NCBI RefSeq assembly: GCF_029909975.1
Contig: NZ_CP094516.1
Span: forward strand, 5,084,001-5,148,000
Origin: Bradyrhizobium sp. ISRA430
GTDB lineage: Bacteria > Pseudomonadota > Alphaproteobacteria > Rhizobiales > Xanthobacteraceae
Direction of reading: 5' to 3'
DNA: 64,000 nt
In this document: in pieces, positions 8,364-19,111 of the stretch
Layout: every line of letters starts with the position of its first letter
How positions within the stretch are numbered: position 1 is the first letter of the stretch
The notes under the pieces: generated by a model
Told to the model about the DNA's origin: nothing
What the model saw: only the letters and a program-made list of their open reading frames with translations
Databases searched by the model: none
Program-made: the position numbers and the translations under genes

Positions 8364-9518
8364 GTGCACCAAGGACGTGTCGTTTTCGGCGCGATCGAGG
8401 AGGTCGTGTTCGGCCATCCGGCCGCCGAGGCCATTCTGGCGCAGATGGACCGGTTGGGATCGAACCGCGCCTTCCTGATGGTCTCGGGCACGCTGAACCG
8501 GCAGACCGACGAGATCGCGAAGATCAAAGAGACACTGGGCGCGCGTTGCGCCGGCGTGTTCGATGCCATGCCGGCCCACACGCCGCGCGAGGCGGTGATC
8601 GCGGCCGCCAATGCAGCACGGGACGCCAGGGCGGATCTGATCGTCACCGTCGGCGGCGGCTCGATCACCGACGGCGCCAAGGCGGTGCAGCTCTGCCTTG
8701 CCAACGACATCGACGATATCGACGGCATCGAGCGCATCCGTGTGCACAAGGGCGTTGCACCGGAGATGAATGCACCCTTGGTGCGACAGGTCAGCGTACC
8801 GACCACGATCGCCGGCGGCGAGTTCAGTTCGATCGCAGGCGTGACCGACCGTAGCACGCATGTGAAGCAGATGCTGCGCCACCCGCTGATGGTGCCGCGC
8901 GCGACTATCCTCGATCCCGCCATCACCGTGCACACACCGGAATGGCTGTTCCTATCGACCGGCATCCGCGCCGTCGATCATTGCGTCGAGGCGATTTGCT
9001 CGCGCGAGACGCACCCTTATGCCGACGCGCAATCGATGAAAGGCCTTGCCATGCTCGCCGACGCGCTGCCGCGAGTGAAGGCCGATCCCGCCGACCTCGA
9101 CGCGCGCATGGACGCGCAGCTCGGCACCTGGCTGTCGATGGGCGCGCTTTCGGCCGGCGTGCCGATGGGCGCCAGCCACGGCATCGGCTACGTGCTCGGC
9201 GCCGCCTTCGACGTGCCGCACGGTTACACCTCCTGCGTCATGCTGCCGGCGGTGATGCGCTGGAATGCGACTGCCAATGCCGAGCGCCAGCAGGTCGTCG
9301 CAGCCGCGATGGGCTTCCCCGGCCAGGATGCCGCCAACGTGCTCGACGCCTTCATCCGCTCGCTCGGCATGCCGCGCAGCCTCACGGAAGTGCGCGTATC
9401 GCCGGAGCATTTCGACGCCATCGCCGCGCAGGCGATGCGCACGCCCTGGGTGCCGCGCAACCCGCGCAGGATCGATGGCCCTGCGCAGGTACGCGAAATC
9501 CTGCTTCTCGCCGCATAA
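8364..9518 (+). CDS. Iron-containing alcohol dehydrogenase / maleylacetate reductase-like
   Basis: 384 residues from a GTG at 8364 that has GGAGGA at 8353-8358. The longer frame, with ATG at 8295 or earlier, runs into repeat DNA. The N-terminal Rossmann-like domain holds the nucleotide motif TVGGGSITDGAKA. The metal-binding helical domain contains VDHCVEAICSRETHPYAD and GASHGIGYVLGAAFDVPHGY, the latter resembling the H-x-x-x-H-x-L-G-G-x-F-D-x-P-H block of maleylacetate reductases. It probably oxidises or reduces a short-chain alcohol, aldehyde or semialdehyde with NAD(P). It lies 17 bases upstream of the acyl-CoA synthetase gene, so the pair probably acts in one pathway. Confidence 0.85.
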   Translation: MHQGRVVFGAIEEVVFGHPAAEAILAQMDRLGSNRAFLMVSGTLNRQTDEIAKIKETLGARCAGVFDAMPAHTPREAVIAAANAARDARADLIVTVGGGSITDGAKAVQLCLANDIDDIDGIERIRVHKGVAPEMNAPLVRQVSVPTTIAGGEFSSIAGVTDRSTHVKQMLRHPLMVPRATILDPAITVHTPEWLFLSTGIRAVDHCVEAICSRETHPYADAQSMKGLAMLADALPRVKADPADLDARMDAQLGTWLSMGALSAGVPMGASHGIGYVLGAAFDVPHGYTSCVMLPAVMRWNATANAERQQVVAAAMGFPGQDAANVLDAFIRSLGMPRSLTEVRVSPEHFDAIAAQAMRTPWVPRNPRRIDGPAQVREILLLAA

Positions 9519-9535
9519 TCCAAGCCGGAGGATCG

Positions 9536-11086
9536 ATGTACACAGGTACGCATGCCCGCCTACGCCCGCTCCAGCCCGCTTTCATCATGGCCGGCACCGG
9601 CGAGACGGTGACGTATCGCGAGTTGGAGGCGCGCAGCAACCGCCTCGCGCATCTGTTCCGCAAGCAGGGCTTGAAGCGACTCGACCACTACTCGATCTTC
9701 ATGGAGAACAATTCGCGCTATCTCGAAGCCTGCGGTGCAGGCGAGCGTTCCGGGCTCTACTATACCTGCATCAACTCCTTCCTTACGCCGGGCGAGCTCG
9801 CCTACCTGCTCGTCAACAGCCAGTCCAAGATCCTGATCACGTCGGTGGCGAAGCTGGACATCGCCCGCGAGGCGATTCAGGCCTGTCCCGACGTCAAGCT
9901 CTGCATCGTCGCCGACGGCCCAGGCGAGAGCGATCGCATCGTCGGGCTGGCCGAGATAACCGCCGATCTGCCGGGCACACCGGTCGCGGACGAGTGGCTC
10001 GGCACGGCGATGCTTTATTCGTCGGGCACGACGGGACGGCCGAAGGGCATCTTGCGGCCGCTGCCGCAGGAGCCGCCCAAGCACAACCTGCCGCTGTTCG
10101 ATTTCCTGACGAAGCTTTGGCACTACCGCGAAGGCATGGTCTATTTGTCGCCGGCGCCGCTCTATCACTCGGCGCCGCAGGCCGCGGTCAACCTCACGAT
10201 CCGCATGGGCGGCACCGTGATCATCATGGAGAGTTTTGACCCCGAGCGGTATCTCCAACTCGTCGAGAAATGGGGCATCACCCACACTCAGCTCGTGCCG
10301 ACGATGTTCTCGCGCATGCTGAAGCTGCCGGAGGAGGCGCGCGGCCGCTACGACCTGTCCTCGCTCGAGATTGCGATCCATGCCGCCGCGCCCTGCCCGG
10401 CACTGGTCAAGGACGACATCATCAAATGGTGGGGGCCGATCATCCACGAATATTACGGCGCGACCGAAGGTCTTGGCTTCACCGCCTGCAATACCGAGGA
10501 ATGGCTCGCGCATCGCGGCAGCGTCGGCAAGGTGCTGCTCGGTGACCTCCACATCCTCGACGAGAACATGAAGGAATGTCCGACCGGCACCGCTGGCACC
10601 GTGTGGTTCAAGACGGGATCGCCGTTCGAATACTTCAACGACCCCGAGAAGACGAAAGAGGCGCGCTCGCCCGACGGCAGCATGAGCACGGTCGGCGACG
10701 TCGGCTACGTCGATGCGGACCGCTTCCTCTATCTCACCGACCGCGCCACCTTCATGATCATCTCGGGCGGCGTGAACATCTACCCGCAGGAATGCGAGAA
10801 CCTGCTGATCACCCACCCGAAAGTCGCCGATGCCGCGGTGTTCGGCGTGCCCAATACCGATCTCGGCGAAGAAGTGAAGGCCGTGGTACAGCCGATGCCG
10901 GGCGTGGTGCCGGGGCCAGCACTCGCCGAAGAACTAATCGCCTTCTGCGGCCAGTCGCTATCGCGGCAGAAGGTGCCGCGCTCGGTCGATTTCGAGAAGG
11001 AACTGCCGCGGCTGCCGACCGGCAAGCTTTACAAGCGGCTGCTGCGGGACCGGTATTGGGGCAACAAGGCGTCAAGGATTGTGTGA
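9536..11086 (+). CDS. AMP-forming acyl-CoA synthetase (ANL superfamily)
   Basis: 516 residues from the ATG at 9536, preceded by CCGGAGG. All ANL core motifs are visible: the P-loop YSSGTTGRPKGI near residue 160, the acceptor motif YYGATEG, the D-R hinge region (YLTDRATFMIISGGVNIYP) and the catalytic lysine in LPTGKLYK near the C-terminus. It activates a carboxylic acid to its CoA thioester. The family call is firm; chain length or aromatic preference cannot be read. The longer open frame starting at 8942 is an overlap with the dehydrogenase gene in another frame and is not coding. Confidence 0.92.
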   Translation: MYTGTHARLRPLQPAFIMAGTGETVTYRELEARSNRLAHLFRKQGLKRLDHYSIFMENNSRYLEACGAGERSGLYYTCINSFLTPGELAYLLVNSQSKILITSVAKLDIAREAIQACPDVKLCIVADGPGESDRIVGLAEITADLPGTPVADEWLGTAMLYSSGTTGRPKGILRPLPQEPPKHNLPLFDFLTKLWHYREGMVYLSPAPLYHSAPQAAVNLTIRMGGTVIIMESFDPERYLQLVEKWGITHTQLVPTMFSRMLKLPEEARGRYDLSSLEIAIHAAAPCPALVKDDIIKWWGPIIHEYYGATEGLGFTACNTEEWLAHRGSVGKVLLGDLHILDENMKECPTGTAGTVWFKTGSPFEYFNDPEKTKEARSPDGSMSTVGDVGYVDADRFLYLTDRATFMIISGGVNIYPQECENLLITHPKVADAAVFGVPNTDLGEEVKAVVQPMPGVVPGPALAEELIAFCGQSLSRQKVPRSVDFEKELPRLPTGKLYKRLLRDRYWGNKASRIV

Positions 11087-11093
11087 CTCTTCG

Positions 11094-11235
11094 CCTCTGC
11101 CCGCTTGCGGGGAGAGGCCGGAATTCAAGCGAAGCTTGAATTCCGGGTGAGGGGGCGCTTCCGCGAGTCCAACTGCCACCGCCCCCGCGGAGACTCCCCC
11201 TCACCCCAACCCTCTCCCCGCAAGCGGGGCGAGGG
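11094..11235. repeat. Long palindromic repeat, CTCTCCCCGC family, copy 1
   Basis: The outer arms CCCGCTTGCGGGGAGAGG and CCTCTCCCCGCAAGCGGG are inverted. Inside are a second palindrome (GGAATTCAAGCGAAGCTTGA) and a CTCCGC-type pair. It is nearly the same element as at 16074-16213. Confidence 0.87.
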
Positions 11236-11259
11236 AGCACTGCGCCGATGCGGCTACAG

Positions 11260-11308
11260 TGTCGTCCCGGATCTGCGCTCCGCTTCCCTACGCTTGTCCG
11301 GGACGACG
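11260..11308. repeat. Short hairpin repeat related to the GTCGTCC family
   Basis: GTCGTCCCGGATCTGCGCTC at the left pairs with GTCCGGGACGAC at the right. It is much shorter than the other copies. It lies just downstream of the SDR stop and could act as a transcript end, but it has no T-run. Confidence 0.55.
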
Positions 11309-11324
11309 AACTTGCTGACGCAGC

Positions 11325-12101
11325 CTACCCCAACATCTGCGTGTCACCACATATCGAGATCGCCTGGCCGGAAATGGTGCGGCCGCGCGGGCTGCACATG
11401 AACAGGATCTGGTCGGCGATCTGCTCCGGCGTGACGTAATCCTTGATAGATGTATAGGAGAACGCGATACGCTCCATTTCGGTGTAGGAGATGCCGCGCT
11501 GCTGCGCCTTGGCCTCTAGCACGCGGCGCTGGCGGTCGCCGGCGACGAGGCCCGGCAGGATGGCGTTGACGCGGATCTTGTCGGGGCCGAGCTCGATCGC
11601 CAGCGACTTGGTCAGGCCGATCACGCCCCACTTCGACGCCGCGTAGGGCGTACGCATGGCGAAGCCGACCTTCCCCGCCGCGGAAGAAATATTGACGATC
11701 GAGGCATTCTTGCTCTCGCGCAGCAGCGGCACGGCAAGCCGCGTGCAGTTGAACTGGCCGGTAAGGCAGACCTCGACGCAGCGGTCCCAGTCTTCCGGAT
11801 TCATCTCCTCGATCTTCGCCGTCGGGCCGGCGATGCCGGCATTGTTGACGAGCACGTCGAGGCCGCCGAGCGCGCGGACCGCCGCGTCGAACATCGTCTT
11901 CACCGCGGTGCGGTCGGACACGTCGCATTGCGAGTGCGTCAGTGCGGGATCGCTTTTGGCAAGGGCGGCGAGCGCCATCTCGTCGACATCGCAAACATGC
12001 ACCTTTGCGCCCTCGCCGGCGAAACGGCGGGCGATTGCAAGCCCTATGCCGCCCGCACCCGCGGTCACCAATACGCGCAAACCTTTGATGTCGAGATCCA
12101 T
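11325..12101 (-). CDS. SDR family NAD(P)-dependent oxidoreductase
   Basis: 258 residues of the classical short-chain dehydrogenase type. The cofactor motif is VTAGAGGIGLAIA at residues 11-23, the NNAG motif is VLVNNAGIAG, the active-site serine is in IVNISSAAGKVG, and the catalytic Y-x-x-x-K is YAASK. It ends with the usual SGQAISICGDTQML strand. An acidic residue at the end of beta-2 (VCDVDE) suggests NAD rather than NADP; this is an inference. It is transcribed divergently from the BKACE gene at 12182 across only 80 bases, so the two may share a control region. Confidence 0.9.
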   Translation of the reverse strand: MDLDIKGLRVLVTAGAGGIGLAIARRFAGEGAKVHVCDVDEMALAALAKSDPALTHSQCDVSDRTAVKTMFDAAVRALGGLDVLVNNAGIAGPTAKIEEMNPEDWDRCVEVCLTGQFNCTRLAVPLLRESKNASIVNISSAAGKVGFAMRTPYAASKWGVIGLTKSLAIELGPDKIRVNAILPGLVAGDRQRRVLEAKAQQRGISYTEMERIAFSYTSIKDYVTPEQIADQILFMCSPRGRTISGQAISICGDTQMLG

Positions 12102-12181
12102 GATGGCTCCAGTCGGTCCGAAATGCTAAGCGTGACCTTAGATCACAGCCCGCTTCGAGTTAAAACCGGGAGTTAAAGTCC

Positions 12182-13105
12182 ATGGCCCGCAAAGTCATCA
12201 TCACCTGTGCCGTCACCGGCGCGATCCACACGCCGTCGATGTCGCCAGCGCTGCCCGTGACGCCGCAGGAGATTGCGGATGCGGCCGTAGAGGCCGCGGA
12301 AGCGGGCGCTGCGATCGTGCATCTGCATGCGCGCAACCCCGAAACCGGCCAGCCGGATCAGTCGCCGGAGGCCTTTGCGCCATTCCTGAAGATCATCAAG
12401 CAACGTTCCAACGCGGTGATCAACCTCACCACCGGCGGCTCGCCGACCATGACGGTGGACGAGCGCGTGCGCCCCGCAGCGGTCTACAAGCCGGAGGTCG
12501 CCTCGCTGAACATGGGCTCGATGAATTTCGGCTTCTTCGGCATGCTCAACCGCTTCAAGACCTTCAAGCATGAGTGGGAGCGTAAGCATGTCGAGAACAA
12601 GGACATCGTGTTCCGCAACACCTTCCAGGACATCGAATTCGTGTTGAAGACGCTGTCGGAGACCGGAACGCGCTTCGAGTTCGAGTGCTACGACACCGCG
12701 CATCTCTACAATCTGCAATACTTCCTTGATCAAGGCCTGGTGAAGCCACCACTGTTCGTCCAGACCGTGTTCGGCCTTCAGGGCGGCATCGGCCCGCACC
12801 CGGAAGATGTGCTGCACATGAAGCGCACGGCAGAGCGGCTGTTCGGCGACAAGTTCGTCTGGTCGGTGCTGGGGGCCGGGCGACATCAATTGCCGATCGC
12901 GGCGATGGCGGCGGCCATGGGCGGCAATATCCGCGTCGGCCTGGAGGACTCGCTGTGGGCCGCGCCGGGCCGGATGGCGTCCTCGAACGCCGAGCAGGTG
13001 CGGCTCGCCCGCAAGATCATCGAAGGCCTCGGCCTCGAAGTCGCGACCTCGGATGAGGCGCGCGAGCTGCTGCACCTGAAGGGCGGGGACACGCTGCAGG
13101 TGTAG
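12182..13105 (+). CDS. 3-keto-5-aminohexanoate cleavage family protein (BKACE), paralogue 1
   Basis: 307 residues of the DUF849/BKACE family, which condenses a beta-keto acid with acetyl-CoA and releases acetoacetate or a CoA product. The family N-terminus is clear (KVIITCAVTGAIHTPSMSP), followed by the zinc/substrate motif IVHLHARNPETGQPDQSPE, NLTTGGSPTMTVDER, a FECYDTAHLYNL block and VLGAGRHQLPIAAMAAAMGG-type C-terminal residues. Substrates differ between BKACE subgroups (keto-amino acids, dehydrocarnitine, 3-oxo acids). It is followed by an ABC importer in the same orientation, after a 338-base gap with a palindromic repeat. Confidence 0.92.
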   Translation: MARKVIITCAVTGAIHTPSMSPALPVTPQEIADAAVEAAEAGAAIVHLHARNPETGQPDQSPEAFAPFLKIIKQRSNAVINLTTGGSPTMTVDERVRPAAVYKPEVASLNMGSMNFGFFGMLNRFKTFKHEWERKHVENKDIVFRNTFQDIEFVLKTLSETGTRFEFECYDTAHLYNLQYFLDQGLVKPPLFVQTVFGLQGGIGPHPEDVLHMKRTAERLFGDKFVWSVLGAGRHQLPIAAMAAAMGGNIRVGLEDSLWAAPGRMASSNAEQVRLARKIIEGLGLEVATSDEARELLHLKGGDTLQV

Positions 13106-13157
13106 GCTCGAGACGCTCGCAACGACGAGCGGTGTCTAAGCGAGATATCTCACCAAC

Positions 13158-13286
13158 GTCGTCCTGGCGAAAGCCAGGACCCATACCGCGGAATCCATCT
13201 GCGGAGCGTACGGTGCAAGTCCCAAACGACCAGTCTTCGCCAAACTATTCCCTGGGGTAATGGGTCCTGGCTTTCGCCAGGACGAC
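13158..13286. repeat. Long palindromic intergenic repeat, GTCGTCC family, copy 3
   Basis: GTCGTCCTGGCGAAAGCCAG at the left is inverted as CTGGCTTTCGCCAGGACGAC at the right. It fills most of the 338-base gap between the BKACE and binding-protein genes. The remaining 150 bases should hold the promoter of the ABC operon, but I cannot point to boxes. Confidence 0.87.
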
Positions 13287-13443
13287 ATGGGGAACCTCTC
13301 ACATTATGCGGGAGCGCCGTGCGACCTTACGTCATCCGAATTACCAAGGCCGCAGAGGGCCTTCGCCGGTTGCCTCCCTCCGCCCGCGTCGCTATCGTCA
13401 CGATCAACAGGCCGCAAAAGGCCGGTGTCCAGGGAGGATGAGC

Positions 13444-15042
13444 ATGCGGAGCGTGTGGGCGCTCGCCGCAATGGCGGCGCTATCTGTGCTGACGACCTCA
13501 ACCACAACGCTCGCCGGCGAGCCCAAACAGGGCGGCATTTTGCGGATGTATCACCGCGACAGCCCCGGCAACGCCTCGATCCACGAGGGCGCGACCTATT
13601 CGCTCAACGTTCCCTTCATGCCGGTCTTCAACAACCTCGTCATCTACAAGCAGGACGTGGCGCAGAACAGCATGGACACCATCGTCCCGGAACTCGCGGA
13701 GAGCTGGGCGTGGGTGAACGACAACAAAACGCTGACCTTCAAGCTTCGCCAGGGCGTGAAATGGCATGACGGCAAGCCGTTCACCTCGGCGGATGTCAAA
13801 TGCACCTTCGACATGCTGATGGGCAAGTCGCAGCAGAAGTTCCGGCAGAACCCGCGCAAGGCCTGGTACAACGAGGTCAACGACGTCACGACCAACGGCG
13901 ATCTCGAGGTCTCCTTCAACCTGAAGCGGCCGCAGCCCTCGCTGCTGGCGCTGCTCGCCTCCGGCTATACGCCGGTCTATCCCTGCCACGTCTCGCCCGC
14001 CGAGATGCGCACGCATCCGATCGGCACCGGCCCGTTCAAATTCGTCGAGTTCAAGGCCAATGAATCGATCAAGCTGACCCGCAACCCCGACTATTGGCGC
14101 AAGGGTCGGCCCTATCTCGACGGCATCGAGTTCACGATCATTCCGAACCGCTCGACCGCAATCCTCGCCTTCGTCGCCGGCAAGTTCGACATGACCTTCC
14201 CGACCGAGGTTTCGATCCCGCTGCTGAAGGACGTCAAGTCACAGGACCCGACGGCGGTGTGCGTCGTCGAGCCCAACAACGTCTCGACCAACATCATCGT
14301 CAATTCGACCGCACCGCCGTTCGACAATGCCGATGTCCGCCGGGCGATGGCGCTGGCGCTCGACCGCAAGGCTTTCGTCGACATCCTCTTCGAAGGCCAG
14401 GCCGACATCGGCGGCACCATGGAACCGGCTCCCGCGGGACTCTGGGCGATGCCGAAGGACATGCTGCAGAGCATCCCGGGTTATGGTCCGGATGTAAAAG
14501 CCAACCGCGAGGAGGCGAAGAAGCTGATGCAAAAAGCCGGCTACGGACCGGACAAGCATCTCGCGGTCAAGGTCTCGACCCGCAACATCCCCGTGTACCG
14601 CGACCCCGCGGTGATCCTGATCGATCAGCTCAAGAGCATTTACATCGACGGCGAGCTCGACGTCGTCGAGACGGCGAACTGGTTCCCGAAAGTCGCGCGC
14701 AAGGACTATATGCTCGGTCTCAATCTGACCGGCAATGCCGTCGACGATCCCGATCAGTCCTTCTACGAGAACTATTCCTGCGGCTCCGAGCGCAACTACA
14801 CCAATTACTGCAACAAGGAGATCGAGAAACTGTTCGACGTGCAGTCGCAGGAGACCGACATCAACAAGCGCAAAAAGCTGGTGTGGGAGATCGACAAGAA
14901 GCTCCAGGAGGACGTTGCCCGGCCCATCATCTTCCACGCGCGCACCGGCACGTGCTGGAAGCCCTATGTCAAGGGCGTGACGGTCATGTCGAACAGCTCC
15001 TATAATGGCTACCGCTACGAGGACGTGTGGATGGACAAGTAG
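13444..15042 (+). CDS. ABC transporter substrate-binding protein, family 5 (peptide/opine type)
   Basis: 532 residues from the second of two close ATGs; the AGGGAGG at 13431-13437 is best spaced for 13444. A Sec signal peptide ends near TTTLAGEPKQ. The mature protein opens KQGGILRMYHRDSPGN and contains the SBP_bac_5 pattern AESWAWVNDNKTLTFKLRQG, WHDGKPFTSADVKCTFD and NPDYWRKGRPYLDGIEF. The length is typical. It delivers an oligopeptide, opine or similar solute to the permeases encoded next. Being the first gene of a complete five-gene operon beside catabolic enzymes, it likely brings in their substrate. Confidence 0.92.
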   Translation: MRSVWALAAMAALSVLTTSTTTLAGEPKQGGILRMYHRDSPGNASIHEGATYSLNVPFMPVFNNLVIYKQDVAQNSMDTIVPELAESWAWVNDNKTLTFKLRQGVKWHDGKPFTSADVKCTFDMLMGKSQQKFRQNPRKAWYNEVNDVTTNGDLEVSFNLKRPQPSLLALLASGYTPVYPCHVSPAEMRTHPIGTGPFKFVEFKANESIKLTRNPDYWRKGRPYLDGIEFTIIPNRSTAILAFVAGKFDMTFPTEVSIPLLKDVKSQDPTAVCVVEPNNVSTNIIVNSTAPPFDNADVRRAMALALDRKAFVDILFEGQADIGGTMEPAPAGLWAMPKDMLQSIPGYGPDVKANREEAKKLMQKAGYGPDKHLAVKVSTRNIPVYRDPAVILIDQLKSIYIDGELDVVETANWFPKVARKDYMLGLNLTGNAVDDPDQSFYENYSCGSERNYTNYCNKEIEKLFDVQSQETDINKRKKLVWEIDKKLQEDVARPIIFHARTGTCWKPYVKGVTVMSNSSYNGYRYEDVWMDK

Positions 15043-15084
15043 CGCAGGCGGCGGGCGGCTGACGAGCTCGGCAGGAGGCGGAAG

Positions 15085-16032
15085 ATGTTTGCCTATCTGG
15101 TACGACGCCTGTTCCTGATGCTCGTGACCCTGTTCGGGATATCGATCGTCATCTTCTTCCTGCTGCGCATCGTGCCCGGCAACATCGTCGACATCCTGTT
15201 TGCTGCCGCCGGCTATGTCGACCCCGCCGACAAGGCCAATCTGGAGAAGGAGCTCGGCATCGACCAGCCGCTGGTGGTGCAATATCTGCACTGGATCGGC
15301 GGCTTCCTGCGCGGCGACTTCGGCTACTCCTATGTCTCCGAGAAACCGGCGCTGCAGGAGATCCTGCCGCGGATCCCGATCACGGCGCGGCTCGCCGGGC
15401 TTGCGCTGCTGTTCTCCGCCTCGATCGGCATTCCACTCGGCGTCATCAGCGCGGTGAAGCAGGGAACCAAGCTCGACTACGGCTTACGCGTGGTCAGCCT
15501 CAGCGGCTTGTCACTGCCCTCGTTCTGGCTCGGCCTGCTCATCCTGACCGCGTCGGTGGCCATGTTCGGCCAGATGCCGATCTTCAATCCCAATCCGCAG
15601 ACCTGGCTGGAAGCGTTCGCGACCTACGCGGTGCCGGCCGCCGCAGTCGGCTTCCGCAGCGCCGCGCTGACCATGCGCATCACCCGCTCCTCGATGCTGG
15701 AGGTGCTGCGGCAGGACTATATCCGCACCGCCCGCGCCAAGGGCGCATCCGACGCCGCGGTGAACTATCACCACGCCCTGAAGAACGCGATTCTGCCCGT
15801 CATCACCGTGATCGGCATCGAGGCGGCCTTCCTGATCGGCGGCCTCATCGTCACCGAGACCGTGTTCAACATCCCCGGCGTCGCGCGCTTCCTGGTCGAG
15901 GCGATCCGCTGGCGCGACTATCCGATCGTGCAGAATCTCGTGATGTTCATCGCGGTCGTCGTGGTGTTCGCGAATTTCACCGTCGACATGCTCTACGCCG
16001 TGTTCGACCCGCGCATCCGGTTTACGGATTGA
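15085..16032 (+). CDS. ABC transporter permease, DppB/OppB type
   Basis: 315 residues with six predicted transmembrane helices. The N-terminus MFAYLVRRLFLMLVTLFGIS is the standard DppB start, followed by DPADKANLEKELGIDQPLVVQY. The EAA coupling loop is RQDYIRTARAKGASDAAVNYHHALKNAILP. It pairs with the permease at 16227 to form the translocation pore. It starts 42 bases after the binding-protein gene and has AGGAGG at 15073-15078 as ribosome binding site. Confidence 0.94.
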   Translation: MFAYLVRRLFLMLVTLFGISIVIFFLLRIVPGNIVDILFAAAGYVDPADKANLEKELGIDQPLVVQYLHWIGGFLRGDFGYSYVSEKPALQEILPRIPITARLAGLALLFSASIGIPLGVISAVKQGTKLDYGLRVVSLSGLSLPSFWLGLLILTASVAMFGQMPIFNPNPQTWLEAFATYAVPAAAVGFRSAALTMRITRSSMLEVLRQDYIRTARAKGASDAAVNYHHALKNAILPVITVIGIEAAFLIGGLIVTETVFNIPGVARFLVEAIRWRDYPIVQNLVMFIAVVVVFANFTVDMLYAVFDPRIRFTD

Positions 16033-16073
16033 TCGTATGATCCTCACTCGCACAGCGCATGCACGTTCCTTCA

Positions 16074-16213
16074 CCTCTCCCCGCTTGCGGGGAGAGGTCG
16101 AATTCGCGCGCAGCTCGAATTCGGGTGAGGGGGACTCTCCGCGAGTCCAGCTCTCACCACCCCTGCGGAGAGCCCCCCTCACCCCAACCCTCTCCCCGCA
16201 AGCGGGGAGAGGG
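16074..16213. repeat. Long palindromic repeat, CTCTCCCCGC family, copy 2, inside an operon
   Basis: CACCTCTCCCCGCTTGCGGG is mirrored by CTCTCCCCGCAAGCGGGGAG; an inner pair AATTCGCGCGCAGCTCGAATT and a CTCTCCGC/GCGGAGAG pair lie between. It sits between two permease genes of one operon. Its right edge (GGGAGAGGGAGAAGG) abuts the start of the next gene and appears to provide its ribosome binding site. Confidence 0.88.
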
Positions 16214-16226
16214 AGAAGGTAGGCAT

Positions 16227-17119
16227 ATGGCCACGATCGACTATGATCTCGAACTGAGGCGCGCTGGCGCCCATGCGACCGGCGGCTGGCGGCGGGTGCT
16301 GTTCCTGGCGCAGCGCCATGTGCTGGGCGCAGCGGGGCTCATCATCATGACGGTATTCGTGTTCACGGCCGTCTTTGCCGACTTCATCGCGCGCTATGAT
16401 CCGCTGACGGTCGATGCCGCGCGTGCGCTGGCCCGCCCCAGCGCCGCGCACTGGATGGGTACGGATTCCTTCGGCCGCGACGTGTTCAGCCGTATCATCC
16501 ACGGCGCGCGGATATCGCTCGCGGTCGGCCTCGGCTCGACGGCGCTCGGTGGCACCATCGGCGTGATCGTGGGATTGACCTCGGGCTACCTCTCCGGCTG
16601 GTTCGACCTCGTATTCCAGCGCGTCTCCGACATCCTGCAGGCACTGCCGCTGCTGGTGCTGGCCCTGGTGATGACGGCCGCGCTCGGTCCGTCCTTGCCG
16701 AACGTCATCATCGCGATCGCCATTCCGCTGATCCCGACCGTCGCCCGCGTGATCCGCGCCAATACGCTGGCGCTGCGCGAGCAGCCGTTCGTCGAGGCCG
16801 CCAAATCGATCGGCATGAGCGAGATGCAGATCGCGGTCCGCCACGTGCTGCCGAACACGCTGGCGCCGTTGATCGTGCTTGCCACCGCGCAGCTCGGCTC
16901 GACCATTCTCACCGAAGCCTCGCTCTCCTTCCTCGGCCTCGGCATTCCCGAGCCCTATCCGTCCTGGGGCCGCATGCTGTCGGAATCGGCCGCCGAATAC
17001 GTCCGCACCGCGCCGTGGCTGGTGATCTTTCCGGGCATCGCGATCAGCCTTGCCGTGTTCGGCACCAATCTGTTCGGTGACGCCCTGCGCGACATTCTGG
17101 ATCCGAGGCAGCGCGGCTG

Positions 17120-17120
<1 letters not shown>
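16227..17120 (+). CDS. ABC transporter permease, DppC/OppC type
   Basis: 297 residues from the ATG at 16227; upstream in-frame codons lie in the palindromic repeat and are unlikely to be coding. It shows the OppC pattern: an N-terminal helix, [20 protein letters not shown] and [16 protein letters not shown], and the EAA loop [26 protein letters not shown]. It forms a heterodimer with the DppB-type permease. The stop overlaps the next start by one base (TGATG), so it is coupled to the ATPase gene. Confidence 0.94.
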
Positions 17121-18120
<1,000 letters not shown>

Positions 18121-18124
<4 letters not shown>

Positions 18125-19107
18125 CCGAAGCGCTGCTCGAGGTCACTGACCTGAAGAAGCACTACCCGGTGCGCGCGGGCGTGCTGCGCCGGCAGGTCGG
18201 CACCGTGCATGCGGTCGACGGCGTGTCGTTCGCGCTCGGTGTCGGCGAGACGCTCGGCCTCGTCGGCGAATCCGGCTGCGGCAAGTCTACGGTCGCGCGC
18301 AGCGTGCTGCGGCTGGTCGAGCCGACCTCGGGCCGGATCCGCCTTGAGGGCGAGGACATCACCCATCTCTCCAAGACCGATCTCAGGCCGCATCGCCGTT
18401 CGATGCAGATCGTGTTCCAGGACCCGTTCGCCTCGCTCAACCCGCGCATGACCGCGGGCGACATCGTCGGTGAGCCGCTGGCCGTGCATGGGCTGGCCAG
18501 CGGCAAGGCGCTGGAGACGCGCGTCGCAAAGTTGTTCGAGCAGGTGGGCCTGCGGCCCGACCAGATGCGCAACTTCCCGCATCAGTTTTCCGGCGGCCAG
18601 CGACAGCGCATCTGCATCGCGCGCGCGCTCGCGCTTGAGCCGCGGCTGATCGTCTGCGACGAGCCGGTCTCCGCGCTCGACGTCTCGATCCAGGCGCAGG
18701 TGATCAACCTGCTGATCGACCTGCAGCGGCAGCACGGTTTCTCCTACCTCTTCATCGCGCATGACCTGGCGGTGGTCGCCCATATCAGCCACCGTGTCGC
18801 GGTGATGTATCTCGGCCGCATCGTCGAGATCGCCGACAAGGACGAGCTGTTCCGCAATCCGCGCCATCCCTACACGCAGGCCCTGCTCGCCTCGGTGCCG
18901 ATCGCGAACCCGCATGCCAAGAAGATCGCGCCGCTGGTCGAGGGCGACGTACCGAGTCCAGTCAATCCGCCGTCCGGCTGCGCGTTTCACACGCGCTGCC
19001 GGTTTGCGATGGAGCGATGCAGGACGGAGCGGCCGGCGCTGCTACAGGCGGGTGAAGGGCACAGGGTGGCGTGTCTGCTGAATGAGGGGACGGGGCGGGG
19101 GCAATAG
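18121..19107 (+). CDS. ABC transporter ATP-binding protein, DppF/OppF type
   Basis: 328 residues. Walker A is [15 protein letters not shown], the Q-loop is in [18 protein letters not shown], the signature is [15 protein letters not shown], and Walker B is [14 protein letters not shown] with [10 protein letters not shown]. The C-terminal cysteine extension ([20 protein letters not shown]) is also present. It forms the ATPase heterodimer with the preceding gene and completes a five-gene importer. It is the last gene of the operon and is followed by a palindromic repeat. Confidence 0.95.
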
Positions 19108-19111
19108 AATT

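Noticed and set aside
8942..9535. N-terminal extension of the acyl-CoA synthetase
   Set aside because: The extension overlaps the alcohol dehydrogenase gene in another frame and is low-complexity arginine-rich sequence. The ATG at 9536 with CCGGAGG fits the family N-terminus.
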